A stretch of 64,000 nt of DNA, from positions 4,402,001-4,466,000 of the forward strand of contig NZ_JAZKUG010000001.1 in NCBI RefSeq assembly GCF_036625195.1, in the 5' to 3' direction. The position numbers and the translations under genes are program-made. Position 1 is the first letter of the stretch. Every line of letters starts with the position of its first letter. The notes beneath the pieces are model-generated. The model did not search any database, had not been told where the DNA came from, and saw only the letters and a list, made by a program, of their open reading frames with translations. This document shows positions 28,111 through 37,286 of this stretch, piece after piece. This DNA is from Accumulibacter sp. (GTDB taxonomy: Bacteria; Pseudomonadota; Gammaproteobacteria; Burkholderiales; Rhodocyclaceae).

Positions 28111-28131
28111 GTTGCCCAGCCCAAGGGCAAC
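28111..28131 (+). repeat. Small stem-loop between yajC and secD
   Basis: GTTGCCC and GGGCAAC form a perfect 7-bp stem around a seven-base loop, 12 bases past the yajC stop. There is no T-tract, so it is more likely a transcript-processing or stability element than a terminator. Confidence 0.35.
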
Positions 28132-28159
28132 TCGCGCACACCACTGACGGCAAGCATCC

Positions 28160-30037
28160 ATGAATCGTTATCCGCCCTGGAAATACGTCATCGTCGGCCT
28201 CGCACTGGTCTTCGGCCTGATTTACACGCTGCCCAACCTCTTCGGCGAGTCACCGGCCGTGCAGGTCTCCAGCGCCAAGGCGACGATCAAGATCGATGAA
28301 CGGACCCGCGAGCGTGTCGCCAATGCTTTGCAGTCTGCCGCCATCGCCGACAGCGGCATCTTCCTCGACAGCAACGGCGTCAAGGTCCGGCTGGCAACGA
28401 CCGACCAGCAGTTGCAGGCGAAGGATGTGCTCGAGAAGCAATTCAATCCGGACCCGGGTGACCCGCAGTACGTCGTCGCGCTCAACCTGCTGTCGAGTTC
28501 GCCGCGCTGGCTGACCAGCCTGCACGCACTGCCGATGTACCTCGGTCTCGACCTGCGCGGCGGGGTTCACTTCCTCCTGCAGGTGGACATGAAGGGCGCC
28601 GTGACCAAGCGGCTCGACGCCCTGGGCGGCGACCTGCGCAGCCTGCTGCGCGACAGGAACATCCGCCATGCCGGCATCAGCCGCGAGGGCGAGCGCATGG
28701 TGATCCGCTTCCGCGACGGCGAGACGCGCAACAAGGCGCGCATCGTACTCGAGGACAACCAGTCGGAATTGCTCCTTGCCGACCAGGGGGACGGCGACGA
28801 TCTGCGGCTCGTTGGCACGCTCAGGCCGGAGGCAATCAAACGAATCCAGGAATTCGCGATCAAGCAGAACATGACGACGCTGCACAACCGGATCAACGAA
28901 CTCGGCGTCGCCGAGCCGGTGATCGCGCAGCAAGGGGTAGACCGGATCGTCGTCCAGTTGCCGGGCGTCCAGGATACCGCCAAGGCCAAGGACATCCTCG
29001 GCCGGACGGCAACGCTGGAAATCCGCATGGTCGAAGAAACCCCAGGGGCGATAGAAGCCGCCCTCGCCGGGCAAGTACCCTTTGGCACCGAGTTCTACGT
29101 CGAACGTGGCGGCATGCCGCTGCTGGTGAAGAAGCAAGTGGTGCTCACCGGTGACCGGCTGACCGACGCGCAGCCCGGTTTCGACAACCAGACATCGGAA
29201 CCGGCGGTACACCTGACGCTCGATTCCGCCGGCGCGCGTATCTTCAAGGACGTCACGCGCGACAACGTCGGCAAGCGAATGGCGATCGTGCTGATCGAAA
29301 AAGGCAAGGGCGAAGTGATCACGGCGCCAGTCATCCGGGCCGAGATCGCCGGCGGGCGCGTGCAGATATCGGGCCGCATGAGTACCGTCGAGGCCAACGA
29401 CACGGCGTTGCTGTTGCGCGCCGGCTCGCTCGCCGCGCCGATGGAGATCATCGAGGAACGGACCATTGGCCCCAGCCTCGGCGCCGAGAACATCCGCAAG
29501 GGATTCCATTCGACGATGTGGGGCTTCGCAGCGATTGCCGTCTTCATGATCGCCTACTACCAACTCTTCGGAGTGGTATCGGTCGTCGCCCTGGCGGCCA
29601 ACCTGCTCTTTCTCGTTGCCCTGCTCTCGTTGCTGCAGGCGACCCTGACGCTGCCGGGAATCGCCGCCATCGCGCTGACGCTGGGCATGGCGATCGACGC
29701 CAACGTGCTGATCAACGAGCGCATCCGCGAGGAACTGCGCAATGGATCGAGTCCTCAGGCGGCGATCCATACCGGCTACGAGCGCGCCTTCGGTACCATC
29801 CTCGACTCGAACATCACCACCCTGATCGCCGGCATCGCGCTGTTGATCTTCGGCTCGGGACCGGTGCGAGGTTTTGCCGTGGTGCACTGTCTCGGCATTC
29901 TGACCTCGCTGTTCTCCGCCGTCGTCGTCTCGCGCGCGATGATCAACCTGATCTACGGCCGTCGCCGCAAGCTCGAGTCGCTGGCCATCGGCCAGGTCTG
30001 GAAGCCGACCGATACCGGCGCCGCGACCGCCAGATAG
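28160..30037 (+). CDS. secD: Protein translocase subunit SecD
   Basis: The 625-residue RND-type membrane protein has an N-terminal span, a large periplasmic domain starting with the family block YLGLDLRGGVHFLLQVDMK, and five more C-terminal membrane segments with ALTLGMAIDANVLINERIREE. With SecF it uses the proton motive force to complete protein export. The gene follows yajC by 60 bases and precedes secF by 11 bases. Length and all family blocks are complete. Confidence 0.97.
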   Translation: MNRYPPWKYVIVGLALVFGLIYTLPNLFGESPAVQVSSAKATIKIDERTRERVANALQSAAIADSGIFLDSNGVKVRLATTDQQLQAKDVLEKQFNPDPGDPQYVVALNLLSSSPRWLTSLHALPMYLGLDLRGGVHFLLQVDMKGAVTKRLDALGGDLRSLLRDRNIRHAGISREGERMVIRFRDGETRNKARIVLEDNQSELLLADQGDGDDLRLVGTLRPEAIKRIQEFAIKQNMTTLHNRINELGVAEPVIAQQGVDRIVVQLPGVQDTAKAKDILGRTATLEIRMVEETPGAIEAALAGQVPFGTEFYVERGGMPLLVKKQVVLTGDRLTDAQPGFDNQTSEPAVHLTLDSAGARIFKDVTRDNVGKRMAIVLIEKGKGEVITAPVIRAEIAGGRVQISGRMSTVEANDTALLLRAGSLAAPMEIIEERTIGPSLGAENIRKGFHSTMWGFAAIAVFMIAYYQLFGVVSVVALAANLLFLVALLSLLQATLTLPGIAAIALTLGMAIDANVLINERIREELRNGSSPQAAIHTGYERAFGTILDSNITTLIAGIALLIFGSGPVRGFAVVHCLGILTSLFSAVVVSRAMINLIYGRRRKLESLAIGQVWKPTDTGAATAR

Positions 30038-30048
30038 GAAACGGAACG

Positions 30049-30993
30049 ATGGAATTCTTCCGCATCAGAAAAGACATCCCGTTCATGCGCCACGCGGTGA
30101 CGTTCAACGTCATCTCGCTGCTCACATTTCTGCTGTCTGTCGTCTTCCTCGTCAGTCGTGGCCTGCACCTTTCGGTCGAGTTCACCGGCGGCACGCTGAT
30201 CGAGATCAACTACGCGCAGGCGGCCGATCTTGAAAAAGTCCGCGAGGGGCTCGGCAAAGCCGGCTTCACCGACTTCTCGGTGCAGAACTTCGGCTCCAGC
30301 CGCGATGTGCTGATACGCCTGCCACTCAAGGCGGAGCAGAACACCACCCGGATCGGCGAGTCGGTGATGCAGGCACTGACTGCCGAAGCACCGGGTGCCA
30401 AGCTGCAAAGGGTCGAGTTCGTTGGCCCGCAGGTCGGCAGGGAACTGGCCGAGAATGGCGCGCTGGCACTGCTGCTGGTGGTCGTCGGCATCGTGGTCTA
30501 TCTGGCTTTCCGCTTCGAGTGGCGTTTCTCGGTCTCGGCGATCATCGCCAACCTCCATGACGTGGTGATCATTCTCGGCTTCTTCGCCTTCTTCCAGTGG
30601 GAGTTCTCGCTCTCGGTCCTGGCCGCCGTGCTGGCCGTCCTCGGCTATTCCGTCAATGAATCGGTGGTCGTCTTCGACCGCGTGCGCGAGACCTTCAAGA
30701 AGACGCGTGGCCTGACGACACCGCAGGTGCTCGACCACGCGATCACCAGCACGATTTCGCGCACCATCATCACGCATGGTTCGACGCAGATGATGGTCCT
30801 GTCGATGCTCATCTTCGGTGGCGAGACGCTGTACTATTTCTCGTTGGCGCTGACCATCGGCATCTGCTTCGGCATCTACTCGTCGGTACTCGTCGCCAGC
30901 CCGCTGGTGATGTGGCTGGGCGTGTCGCGCGAGCAGTTCGTCAAGGCGAAGCGGCAGATCGAAGGCGCCAACGAGGAAGGCGCGGTCGTCTGA
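30049..30993 (+). CDS. secF: Protein translocase subunit SecF
   Basis: The 314-residue partner of SecD starts MEFFRIRKDIPFMRHAVTF. It shows VEFTGGTLIEI in the periplasmic domain and LGYSVNESVVVFDRVRET in the membrane core, with six predicted spans. ATG 30049 is chosen because it follows the secD stop closely with GGAAACGGA before it; the open frame further upstream is a shadow of secD. The C-terminus ends with a polar acidic tail. Confidence 0.97.
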   Translation: MEFFRIRKDIPFMRHAVTFNVISLLTFLLSVVFLVSRGLHLSVEFTGGTLIEINYAQAADLEKVREGLGKAGFTDFSVQNFGSSRDVLIRLPLKAEQNTTRIGESVMQALTAEAPGAKLQRVEFVGPQVGRELAENGALALLLVVVGIVVYLAFRFEWRFSVSAIIANLHDVVIILGFFAFFQWEFSLSVLAAVLAVLGYSVNESVVVFDRVRETFKKTRGLTTPQVLDHAITSTISRTIITHGSTQMMVLSMLIFGGETLYYFSLALTIGICFGIYSSVLVASPLVMWLGVSREQFVKAKRQIEGANEEGAVV

Positions 30994-31037
30994 CCGGCAA
31001 CGCCGCCACGACTGCGCGCAAGGACGGAGGTCAGGAG

Positions 31038-31733
31038 ATGAGCGACACGCAGCGCATCCGCGTCTGGGATTTGCCGACACGGGTCTTCCATTGGGCTCTC
31101 GTGCTGCTCGTCGTCGCATCCTTCGTCAGCGGCAAGATCGGCGGCAATGCGATGGTCTGGCACGGCCGCTTCGGTCTCGCCATCCTCGGTCTGCTGAGCT
31201 TTCGCCTGCTGTGGGGACTGATCGGCTCGACCTACGCCCGCTTCCTCTCCTTCCTGCCGACGCCCAACGCCATCCTCGCCTACCTGCGTGGCCAGTGGCG
31301 CGGACTCGGCCACAACCCGCTTGGCGCGCTCTCGGTCTTCGGGCTGCTTGGGTTGCTCGCCTTCCAAGTCTCCAGCGGCCTCTTCGCCAATGACGACATT
31401 GCCTTCCGCGGGCCCCTGTACGCACTGGTCAGCAGCGAGTTCAGCGAGCGTCTGACCGGCTGGCACAAGCTTTCGGTCAACCTGCTCGTGCTGCTGGTTC
31501 TGCTGCACCTGGCGGCAATCGGCTTCTACGCGCACGCCAAGAAGGAGAACCTGGTCAGGCCGATGCTGACCGGCTGGAAGGAGGTCGCTCCGGAGGACGG
31601 CCCGCCCGCCACCGGAGGCGGGCCGCTGGCGTTCATCGTCGCGCTGGTGTTTGCCGTCGCGGCCGTCTATGCGGGCAGCGGCGAGTGGGTACCCCCGCCG
31701 GCGGCCGCGCCGGTATCCGCTCCCGCCTGGTAG
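31038..31733 (+). CDS. Cytochrome b561-type membrane protein
   Basis: The 231-residue protein begins RIRVWDLPTRVFHWALV and has four to five hydrophobic segments with His residues placed as haem b ligands (RVFHWAL, MVWHGRFG, GWHKLSVN, VLLHLAAI). It belongs to the cytochrome b561/Ni-Fe hydrogenase b-subunit-like family that passes electrons from the quinone pool to a periplasmic cytochrome c. A cytochrome c' gene lies tail to tail immediately downstream on the other strand, a common pairing. The start is ATG 31038, preceded by GGAGGTCAGGAG. The C-terminus ends in a hydrophobic segment and a Pro/Ala tail. Confidence 0.85.
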   Translation: MSDTQRIRVWDLPTRVFHWALVLLVVASFVSGKIGGNAMVWHGRFGLAILGLLSFRLLWGLIGSTYARFLSFLPTPNAILAYLRGQWRGLGHNPLGALSVFGLLGLLAFQVSSGLFANDDIAFRGPLYALVSSEFSERLTGWHKLSVNLLVLLVLLHLAAIGFYAHAKKENLVRPMLTGWKEVAPEDGPPATGGGPLAFIVALVFAVAAVYAGSGEWVPPPAAAPVSAPAW

Positions 31734-31805
31734 AGCCGGCAATCGGCAGCGCAGCGGCGTCGCTGCCTGCCGCACGCGGTCCGGCAGCGACGTGTGCCGC
31801 CGCAG

Positions 31806-32261
31806 TCAGTCCTTGCGGAACTTGTCGTGGCAGGCCTTGCAGCTTTCGCCAGTCTTGCCGAACTGTACCTTCACCGCCGCCGCGTCGCCCGTGGCAGCCA
31901 CCTTCTGCAACTCGTTGGCTTCCTTGATGTAGGCCATCGCCAGTTCCTTGACCTTGTCCTGTTCCTTGAAGAACTCCGGCTTGACACGCGTCTTCTCGCC
32001 GCCGACGTCCTTGTCGGTACCCGCACCAAACAAGGCGCCCATGCCGGAATTGGCGGTCGCTGCGACGACGTTGGCGGCGGCGATCACCTGCTCCTTGTTG
32101 TAGGTACCTTCGAGATTGGCCTTGATCTTGCCCATGTTCCACGCCATGAAGCTGTAACCGGCCTTGCGATACTTGATCATCTCCTCCGGCTTCAGGGCCT
32201 GCTGGGCGTAAACGGCCCCGGCGCAGGTGGTCAGCAAGAGTGCTGCGACGACTTTCTTCAT
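31806..32261 (-). CDS. Cytochrome c' (class II, C-terminal haem)
   Basis: The 151-residue protein has a signal peptide (MKKVVAALLLTTCAGAVYA) and a four-helix cytochrome c' body. A single haem-binding CKACH lies seven residues from the C-terminus (ESCKACHDKFRKD). Class II cytochromes of this kind bind NO or handle electrons in the periplasm. The start is ATG 32261 with GGAG eight bases upstream. Its neighbour on the opposite strand is the b561-type cytochrome, a likely electron donor by context. Confidence 0.9.
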   Translation of the reverse strand: MKKVVAALLLTTCAGAVYAQQALKPEEMIKYRKAGYSFMAWNMGKIKANLEGTYNKEQVIAAANVVAATANSGMGALFGAGTDKDVGGEKTRVKPEFFKEQDKVKELAMAYIKEANELQKVAATGDAAAVKVQFGKTGESCKACHDKFRKD

Positions 32262-32292
32262 GGCTTTTCTCCGTTGTGGTTGAGGTAGTGGT

Positions 32293-32613
32293 TCATAGCG
32301 CAAAGACGTGCTTCGTGCGCAAGGTCCGCTGCTCGCTGACGAGCAGCAGCAGGCGGTCGATGTTGGGATGCCGGCCGGGGTTGGCGCGCGCCTCATCGAC
32401 GTGTTCGGCAAACAGTTCGAGACCCTTCGCCGCCGCCTCGGGCGTGATCGCGCCATAGGTCTGCGCGAGGTGATTGTAGATCGCGAGCGCGCCCTGGCTT
32501 CCGGCACGGTTCTCGATGCTGTCGACGATGTCGCCCGTCGCATCCAGCAGGCGGATCGCCTGCAGGTGCGATATCCCCGGCAGCTTGCGCAGATTCCCGG
32601 CAAAGACCGACAC
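32293..32613 (-). CDS. DUF2322 protein
   Basis: The 106-residue cytoplasmic protein matches the DUF2322 pattern. It has HLQAIRLLDATGDIVDSIEN, GSQGALAIYNHLAQTYGAI and a C-terminal NPGRHPNIDRLLLLV. The function of the family is unknown. It lies three bases from the zinc-ribbon protein gene and 31 bases before the cytochrome c' gene on the same strand, so it is probably co-transcribed with purB. Confidence 0.8.
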   Translation of the reverse strand: MSVFAGNLRKLPGISHLQAIRLLDATGDIVDSIENRAGSQGALAIYNHLAQTYGAITPEAAAKGLELFAEHVDEARANPGRHPNIDRLLLLVSEQRTLRTKHVFAL

Positions 32614-32616
32614 GGC

Positions 32617-32946
32617 TCAGCGTCGCCAGTTCACGGCCATGCCGATGACGATCCCCGCTGCCGCACAACCGAAAGTCGTCAGCAGCACCGGCGTCCACGT
32701 CGTCTGTTCCGGCCCGACGAAGGATGACCAAGCGGCGCTGGCCAGCCCGCCGGTCAGGAAACCAAAGATCCAGCCGAGCATGCCACCACGCACCAGCGCG
32801 CCGCGGCGCCCATCCTCACCGCAGCAATGTGGGCAATAGGCCGAGCCTGCCGGCACCAGTCGCTCGCAACTCGGGCAGGCGACCATTCCCGGCACCGCCT
32901 CGCCATCCGGACTGATGCCGGCGGGCGAATGCTGTTTGGCACCCAT
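32617..32946 (-). CDS. Zinc-ribbon membrane protein of unknown function
   Basis: The 109-residue protein has an N-terminal zinc ribbon (CPSCERLVPAGSAYCPHCCG, about residues 24-43) and two hydrophobic segments (MLGWIFGFLTGGLASAAW and VLLTTFGCAAAGIVIGMAV). I do not recognise a named family. Its ATG shares one base with the purB stop (TGATG) and GAGGAG sits upstream within purB, so it is translationally coupled to purB. Confidence 0.7.
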   Translation of the reverse strand: MGAKQHSPAGISPDGEAVPGMVACPSCERLVPAGSAYCPHCCGEDGRRGALVRGGMLGWIFGFLTGGLASAAWSSFVGPEQTTWTPVLLTTFGCAAAGIVIGMAVNWRR

Positions 32947-34313
32947 CAGATTCTCCTCGCCAACTCGGCCGCCATGCCGGTGTAGGTCGCGGGGGTCATG
33001 CGCATCAGTTCAGCCGTGGCTGCCTCGGGCAGCCCGAGCGATTCGACGAAGGCGCGCATCTCTGCCGGCGAAACGCGCTTGCCACGCGTCAGCTCCTTGA
33101 GTCTTTCGTAGGGGTTGGCGACGCCATGCCGGCGCATGACGGTCTGCACCGGTTCGGCCAACAGCTCCCAGTTCGCATCGAGATCGGCGTGCAGGCGCCC
33201 GGCGTCGGCTTCCAGCTTGCCGAGGCCGCGCAGCAGCGAGTCGTAGGCGAGCAGTGTGTAACCGAGCGCAACCCCCATGTTGCGCAGCACCGTTGAATCA
33301 CTGAGATCGCGTTGCCAGCGCGAGATTGGCAATTTGTCGGCGAGATGGCGCAAGAGCGCATTCGCCAGGCCGAGGTTGCCCTCCGAGTTCTCGAAGTCGA
33401 TCGGATTCACCTTGTGCGGCATCGTCGACGAACCGATCTCCCCGGCCTTGAGCTTCTGCCGGAAGAATCCGAGCGAGATATAGCCCCAGATGTCGCGGTT
33501 GACATCGATCAGGATCAGGTTCGCACGTGCGAAGGCATCGAACAGCTCCGCCATCGAGTCATGCGGCTCGATCTGGATTGTGTAGGGATTGAACTCCAGC
33601 CCGAGCGACTCGACGAAGCGACGCGCGAAGCCCTCCCAGTCATGGTCCGGGTATGCGGCCAGATGCGCGTTGTAGTTGCCAACGGCACCGTTGATCTTGC
33701 CCAGCAGGCGGACACCGGCGATCGCCGAGCGCGCGCGCCGCAGCCGGAAGGCGACGTTCGCCATTTCCTTGCCCAGCGTCGTCGGCGTGGCCGGCTGACC
33801 ATGCGTGCGCGACATCATCGGCAGATCGGCAAACTCGTGTGCCAGTTCGCGCAGACGCTCGACGATCCGGTCCAGCGTCGGCAACATCGTCTCGCCGCGC
33901 GCCCCCTGCAGCATCAACGCATGTGCCAGGTTGTTGATGTCCTCCGAGGTGCAGGCGAAATGGATGAATCCGGCGACGCGCATGACCTCGACGTTGTCCG
34001 CCAGCCTCTTCCGGAGCCAGTACTCGAGCGCCTTGACATCGTGGTTGGTGACCGCCTCGATTTCTTTCACCTCAGCCGCCTCGGCCGGACCAAAGTCGGC
34101 CACCAGGGCATCGAGCTGACACCGCGTGGCGGCCGAGAAGGGCGGCACCTCGTCCAGTTGCGGATCGGCAGCGAGCGCCTGCAGCCATGCCACTTCGACC
34201 TGCAGGCGGCGCCTGATCAGGCCGCACTCGGAAAACTGCGGGCGCAGCGCATCCACCTTTCCGGCGTAGCGGCCATCGAGCGGAGAGAGCGATGTGAGTG
34301 GTGAAGGCAACAT
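32946..34313 (-). CDS. purB: Adenylosuccinate lyase
   Basis: The 455-residue enzyme of purine synthesis begins MLPSPLTSLSPLDGRYAGKV. It contains the family signature GSSTMPHKVNPIDFENSEGN with the catalytic Ser/Lys loop, and TSEDINNLAHALML. It removes fumarate from SAICAR and adenylosuccinate. ATG 34313 with AAGGAT upstream is chosen over a TTG at 34322. The length corresponds to the PurB clade of Escherichia coli. It diverges from the GST-fold gene at 34438. Confidence 0.97.
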   Translation of the reverse strand: MLPSPLTSLSPLDGRYAGKVDALRPQFSECGLIRRRLQVEVAWLQALAADPQLDEVPPFSAATRCQLDALVADFGPAEAAEVKEIEAVTNHDVKALEYWLRKRLADNVEVMRVAGFIHFACTSEDINNLAHALMLQGARGETMLPTLDRIVERLRELAHEFADLPMMSRTHGQPATPTTLGKEMANVAFRLRRARSAIAGVRLLGKINGAVGNYNAHLAAYPDHDWEGFARRFVESLGLEFNPYTIQIEPHDSMAELFDAFARANLILIDVNRDIWGYISLGFFRQKLKAGEIGSSTMPHKVNPIDFENSEGNLGLANALLRHLADKLPISRWQRDLSDSTVLRNMGVALGYTLLAYDSLLRGLGKLEADAGRLHADLDANWELLAEPVQTVMRRHGVANPYERLKELTRGKRVSPAEMRAFVESLGLPEAATAELMRMTPATYTGMAAELARRI

Positions 34314-34401
34314 GCAGGACAATCCTTGAACGGTCGACGGGACACCCGAGTATTCTACCCGTCCCTGAGGTGTAGCCGTAACCGGGATGCGGGCCCGATG
34401 C

Positions 34402-34407
34402 TATAAT
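34402..34407 (+). promoter_or_regulatory. -10 promoter element for the GST-fold gene
   Basis: A consensus TATAAT lies 36 bases before the ATG. The -35 region is weak (TAACCG at the expected distance). Confidence 0.4.
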
Positions 34408-34437
34408 CGTGCGCAGTTTTTTGACATTGGGAAACAG

Positions 34438-35046
34438 ATGAAGCTCATCGGATCACTGACCAGTCCGTACGTCCGCAAGACGCGGGTCGTCCTGGCCGAG
34501 AAGAAGATCGACTACGAATTCGAGATCGACTCGCCATGGCTGCCCGAGAACCAGGTGAGCCACGCCAATCCGCTGGGCAAGATCCCGGTCCTCGTCCTCG
34601 ACGACAACACCGTCCTGTTCGATTCGCGAGTCATCGTCGAATACCTCGACAACGTCGCGCCCAACAACAAGTTGATGCCCGCGCCAAACCGCGAACGTTC
34701 CGAAGTGAGGCGCTGGGAGGCACTCGCCGACGGAATCTGTGACGCTGCGGCGCTGGTGTTCCTCGAGAGGAAGCGGCCGGCCGTGCAGCAAAGCCCGGAG
34801 TGGATCACTCGTCAGCAGCTCAAGATCATCACCAGTCTGGAATACATGGCGAGCGAACTTGCCGACGCCAACTGGTGCATGGGCACCCACTTCTCGCTTG
34901 CCGACGTCGCCAGCGGCTGTGCGCTCGGCTACCTCGTCTTCCGCTTTCCGGAGATCGACTGGCGTGGCAAGCACCCGAATCTCGCACGCCTCTACGAAAA
35001 GCTGATGCTGCGCCCGGCGTTCAGCGAGACCGTACCGCAGGGCTGA
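34438..35046 (+). CDS. Glutathione S-transferase family protein
   Basis: The 202-residue protein begins MKLIGSLTSPYVRKTRVVLA, the N-terminal thioredoxin-fold half of GSTs, with the cis-Pro region NPLGKIPVLVLDD and the glutathione-binding FDSRVIVEYLD. The C-terminal helical half has GTHFSLADVASGCALGYL. The likely role is glutathione conjugation or a GST-fold stress protein; substrates are unknown. It is monocistronic and divergent from purB with its own -10 TATAAT. Confidence 0.88.
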   Translation: MKLIGSLTSPYVRKTRVVLAEKKIDYEFEIDSPWLPENQVSHANPLGKIPVLVLDDNTVLFDSRVIVEYLDNVAPNNKLMPAPNRERSEVRRWEALADGICDAAALVFLERKRPAVQQSPEWITRQQLKIITSLEYMASELADANWCMGTHFSLADVASGCALGYLVFRFPEIDWRGKHPNLARLYEKLMLRPAFSETVPQG

Positions 35047-35190
35047 GCCGACTGCACGGGACGAACGGGAGGCTCGGGCCTGCCGCGGCGGGTCGTCTCG
35101 GAAGCCCCGGGCGATCGCGCCGGGTATCGACAGCGATCTCCCTCGCCATCCCCTCGCCGCTGCTGAACTGTTTCGGTCTGCCGGCGAGAC

Positions 35191-36147
35191 TCATTTCGCG
35201 GGCGCTGCCGGCGCGCTGACAGCATTCGGATCAAGTCCCTGCGCGCCAACTTCGACCGCGTCCACCTTGCCGTCCTCCTGCAACAACGCCTCCTCCGCCC
35301 TGCGGTTCAGGACGACGATGCTGATGCGGCGATTGATCGAACTCAGGGGATCGTTGCGATCGAAGAGGACCGTCGAAGCCAGACCGACGACGCGCAGGAC
35401 CTTGTGCTCATCCATGCCGCCGGAGATCAGTTCGCGTCGCGATGCGTTCGCCCGGTTTGCCGACAGCTCCCAATTCGAGAAGCCCTTGTCGCCACCGCCG
35501 AACTGGGCGGCGTCGGTATGGCCGGAAAGGCTCAGCTTGTTCGGCACCGCGTTCAGCGCTTTGCCGATCTCACGCAGGATCACCCGGGTATGAGGCTTCA
35601 GTTCGGCGCTGCTGGTGTCGAACATCGGCCGGTTCTGCTCGTCTACGATCTGGATGCGCAGCCCCTCGCTGGTCACGTCCACCAGCAACTGGTTCTTGAA
35701 CTGTCTGAGCGCGGGATTGCTCTCGATCAGCTTCTCGATGCTCTGCTTCAGTTCGCCGAGTTGCACCTTCTCGCGCTCTTCGAACTCCCGGCGCGCCTGC
35801 TCGGCGTTGGTTTCCTTCAGGCTGACCGTCTTGTTCTTGGCATCGATGTCGCCCCCCTTGACCTGGCCCGCCGAGCGCGTCAAGTCCTTGCCACCGCCCT
35901 TGAGCACGCTCGAGCTGTCACCCGTTCCCGACCCGCCCTGCGAGGCGATCTTCAGCGGGTTCTGGAAGTAGTCTGCAATTCCCTTGAGATCGCCGCTGGC
36001 CGTCGATCCGAGCAGCCACATAAGCAGGAAAAACGCCATCATCGCTGTCACGAAGTCGGCGTAGGCAATCTTCCAGGCACCGCCATGATGGCCGCCGGCA
36101 ACCTTCTTGACCCGTTTGACGACTATCGGGCGCAGATCATCGCTCAT
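35191..36147 (-). CDS. motB: Flagellar motor stator protein MotB
   Basis: The 318-residue protein has one membrane span that contains the proton-binding Asp31 (AYADFVTAMMAFFLLMWLLG). A periplasmic OmpA-like peptidoglycan-binding domain follows (LSLSGHTDAAQFGGGDKGFSNWELSANRA). With MotA it forms the stator that drives flagellar rotation. It follows motA by 32 bases. No other flagellar genes are in the window. The C-terminus is an Ala/Pro tail without a known function. Confidence 0.96.
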   Translation of the reverse strand: MSDDLRPIVVKRVKKVAGGHHGGAWKIAYADFVTAMMAFFLLMWLLGSTASGDLKGIADYFQNPLKIASQGGSGTGDSSSVLKGGGKDLTRSAGQVKGGDIDAKNKTVSLKETNAEQARREFEEREKVQLGELKQSIEKLIESNPALRQFKNQLLVDVTSEGLRIQIVDEQNRPMFDTSSAELKPHTRVILREIGKALNAVPNKLSLSGHTDAAQFGGGDKGFSNWELSANRANASRRELISGGMDEHKVLRVVGLASTVLFDRNDPLSSINRRISIVVLNRRAEEALLQEDGKVDAVEVGAQGLDPNAVSAPAAPAK

Positions 36148-36179
36148 TCATTCTCCCCAATCAGTCGCCGCCCCCGCGC

Positions 36180-37037
36180 CTACTTGCCCTTGCGGTTCTT
36201 GAGCTCCTCTTCCAGCTCGCGGAAACTCGGACGGACATCGGTCGCCAGTGCCTTCCTGCCAAACTCGACGGCCACCTGCGGCGCATAACCCGACATCGAC
36301 GCCAGCAGGACGACCTTGATCACCTGGTAGATCTTCGACCCCTCGTGTGCCTTCTGCTCGAGCAGGCTGGCCACCGGCGCCACGAAACCGTAGGCGATCA
36401 GGATGCCGAGAAAGGTGCCGACCAGCGCGCCGCCGATCATCTTGCCGAGCACGGCCGGCGGCTCGCCCACCGATCCCATGACGTTGACCACCCCCATCAC
36501 GGCGACGACGATACCAAAGGCGGGCACCGCATCACCCACCTTCGCGACCACATGGCCGGGCGTCTCGACCTCGTGGTGGTGCGTTTCGATCTCGATGTCC
36601 ATCAGGCTTTCGATCTCGATGGCGTTCAGGTTGCCGCCGACCATCATCCGCAAGTAATCGGTGATGAACTCGATCACATGATGGTCGCCGGCGAGCGCCG
36701 GATACTTGCTGAAGATCGGGCTCTCCTTCGGATTCTCGACATCGTTCTCGATCGACATCAAACCCTCCTTGCGGACCTTCGCCAGAATCTCGAAGAGCAT
36801 CGCCAGCAGGTCGATGTACAGCGCCCGGGTATACTTCGAACCCTTGAACAGGCTCGGCAGCGCGCCGATCGTCGTCTTGATGATCTTGATATCGTTCGAA
36901 GCGACGAAGCCGCCAACCGTCAGGCCGACAATCGCCACGTACTCAAGGGGCACCCAGAGTGCGGCCAAGCTGCCGTGAACCGCGTAGGTCCCCAGCGCCG
37001 CCGCCAGAATGACCACATAGCCAACGATCAGAAACAT
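36180..37037 (-). CDS. motA: Flagellar motor stator protein MotA
   Basis: The 285-residue protein has four membrane segments (MFLIVGYVVILAAALGTYAV at the start) and the cytoplasmic loop with charged residues that contact the rotor (LAKVRKEGLMSIENDVENP). PAFGIVVAVMGVVNVMG lines the proton path region. ATG 37037 is chosen because a long purine tract containing GGGGGGG precedes it; the open frame further upstream has no motif. The length is exactly that of the proton-type MotA group. Confidence 0.96.
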   Translation of the reverse strand: MFLIVGYVVILAAALGTYAVHGSLAALWVPLEYVAIVGLTVGGFVASNDIKIIKTTIGALPSLFKGSKYTRALYIDLLAMLFEILAKVRKEGLMSIENDVENPKESPIFSKYPALAGDHHVIEFITDYLRMMVGGNLNAIEIESLMDIEIETHHHEVETPGHVVAKVGDAVPAFGIVVAVMGVVNVMGSVGEPPAVLGKMIGGALVGTFLGILIAYGFVAPVASLLEQKAHEGSKIYQVIKVVLLASMSGYAPQVAVEFGRKALATDVRPSFRELEEELKNRKGK

Positions 37038-37100
37038 CCGCCCCCCCTTGTCTTGGCGCGTCCGCACGGTCCGGCTTCTCGAACCCGACCACAGTCGCGC

Positions 37101-37106
37101 ATTGTA
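37101..37106 (-). promoter_or_regulatory. Possible -10 element for motAB
   Basis: On the minus strand TGGCTACAAT contains a TACAAT hexamer 64 bases before the motA start. No sigma-28 consensus with correct spacing was found. Confidence 0.25.
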
Positions 37107-37286
37107 GCCACATTGCACCGCATCGGCATCGGCCAAAGGTCCTTATATTGGGCTCAGGCGACTGCCTTCCGGGCACTCGGCCATGGCTCCCCACGGCACA
37201 GCGCCAGGAGTGCCGGCAACGCCTCATCGCGGACAAATCGTTTACACTGGCGGCGTGCGCAGCCCGCACCCGAGGCCATCAAGAAG

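Noticed and set aside
37040..37160. A flagellar sigma-28 promoter before motA
   Set aside because: A TAAGG and a GCCGATG are present, but the spacing is about 8 rather than 15 bases.
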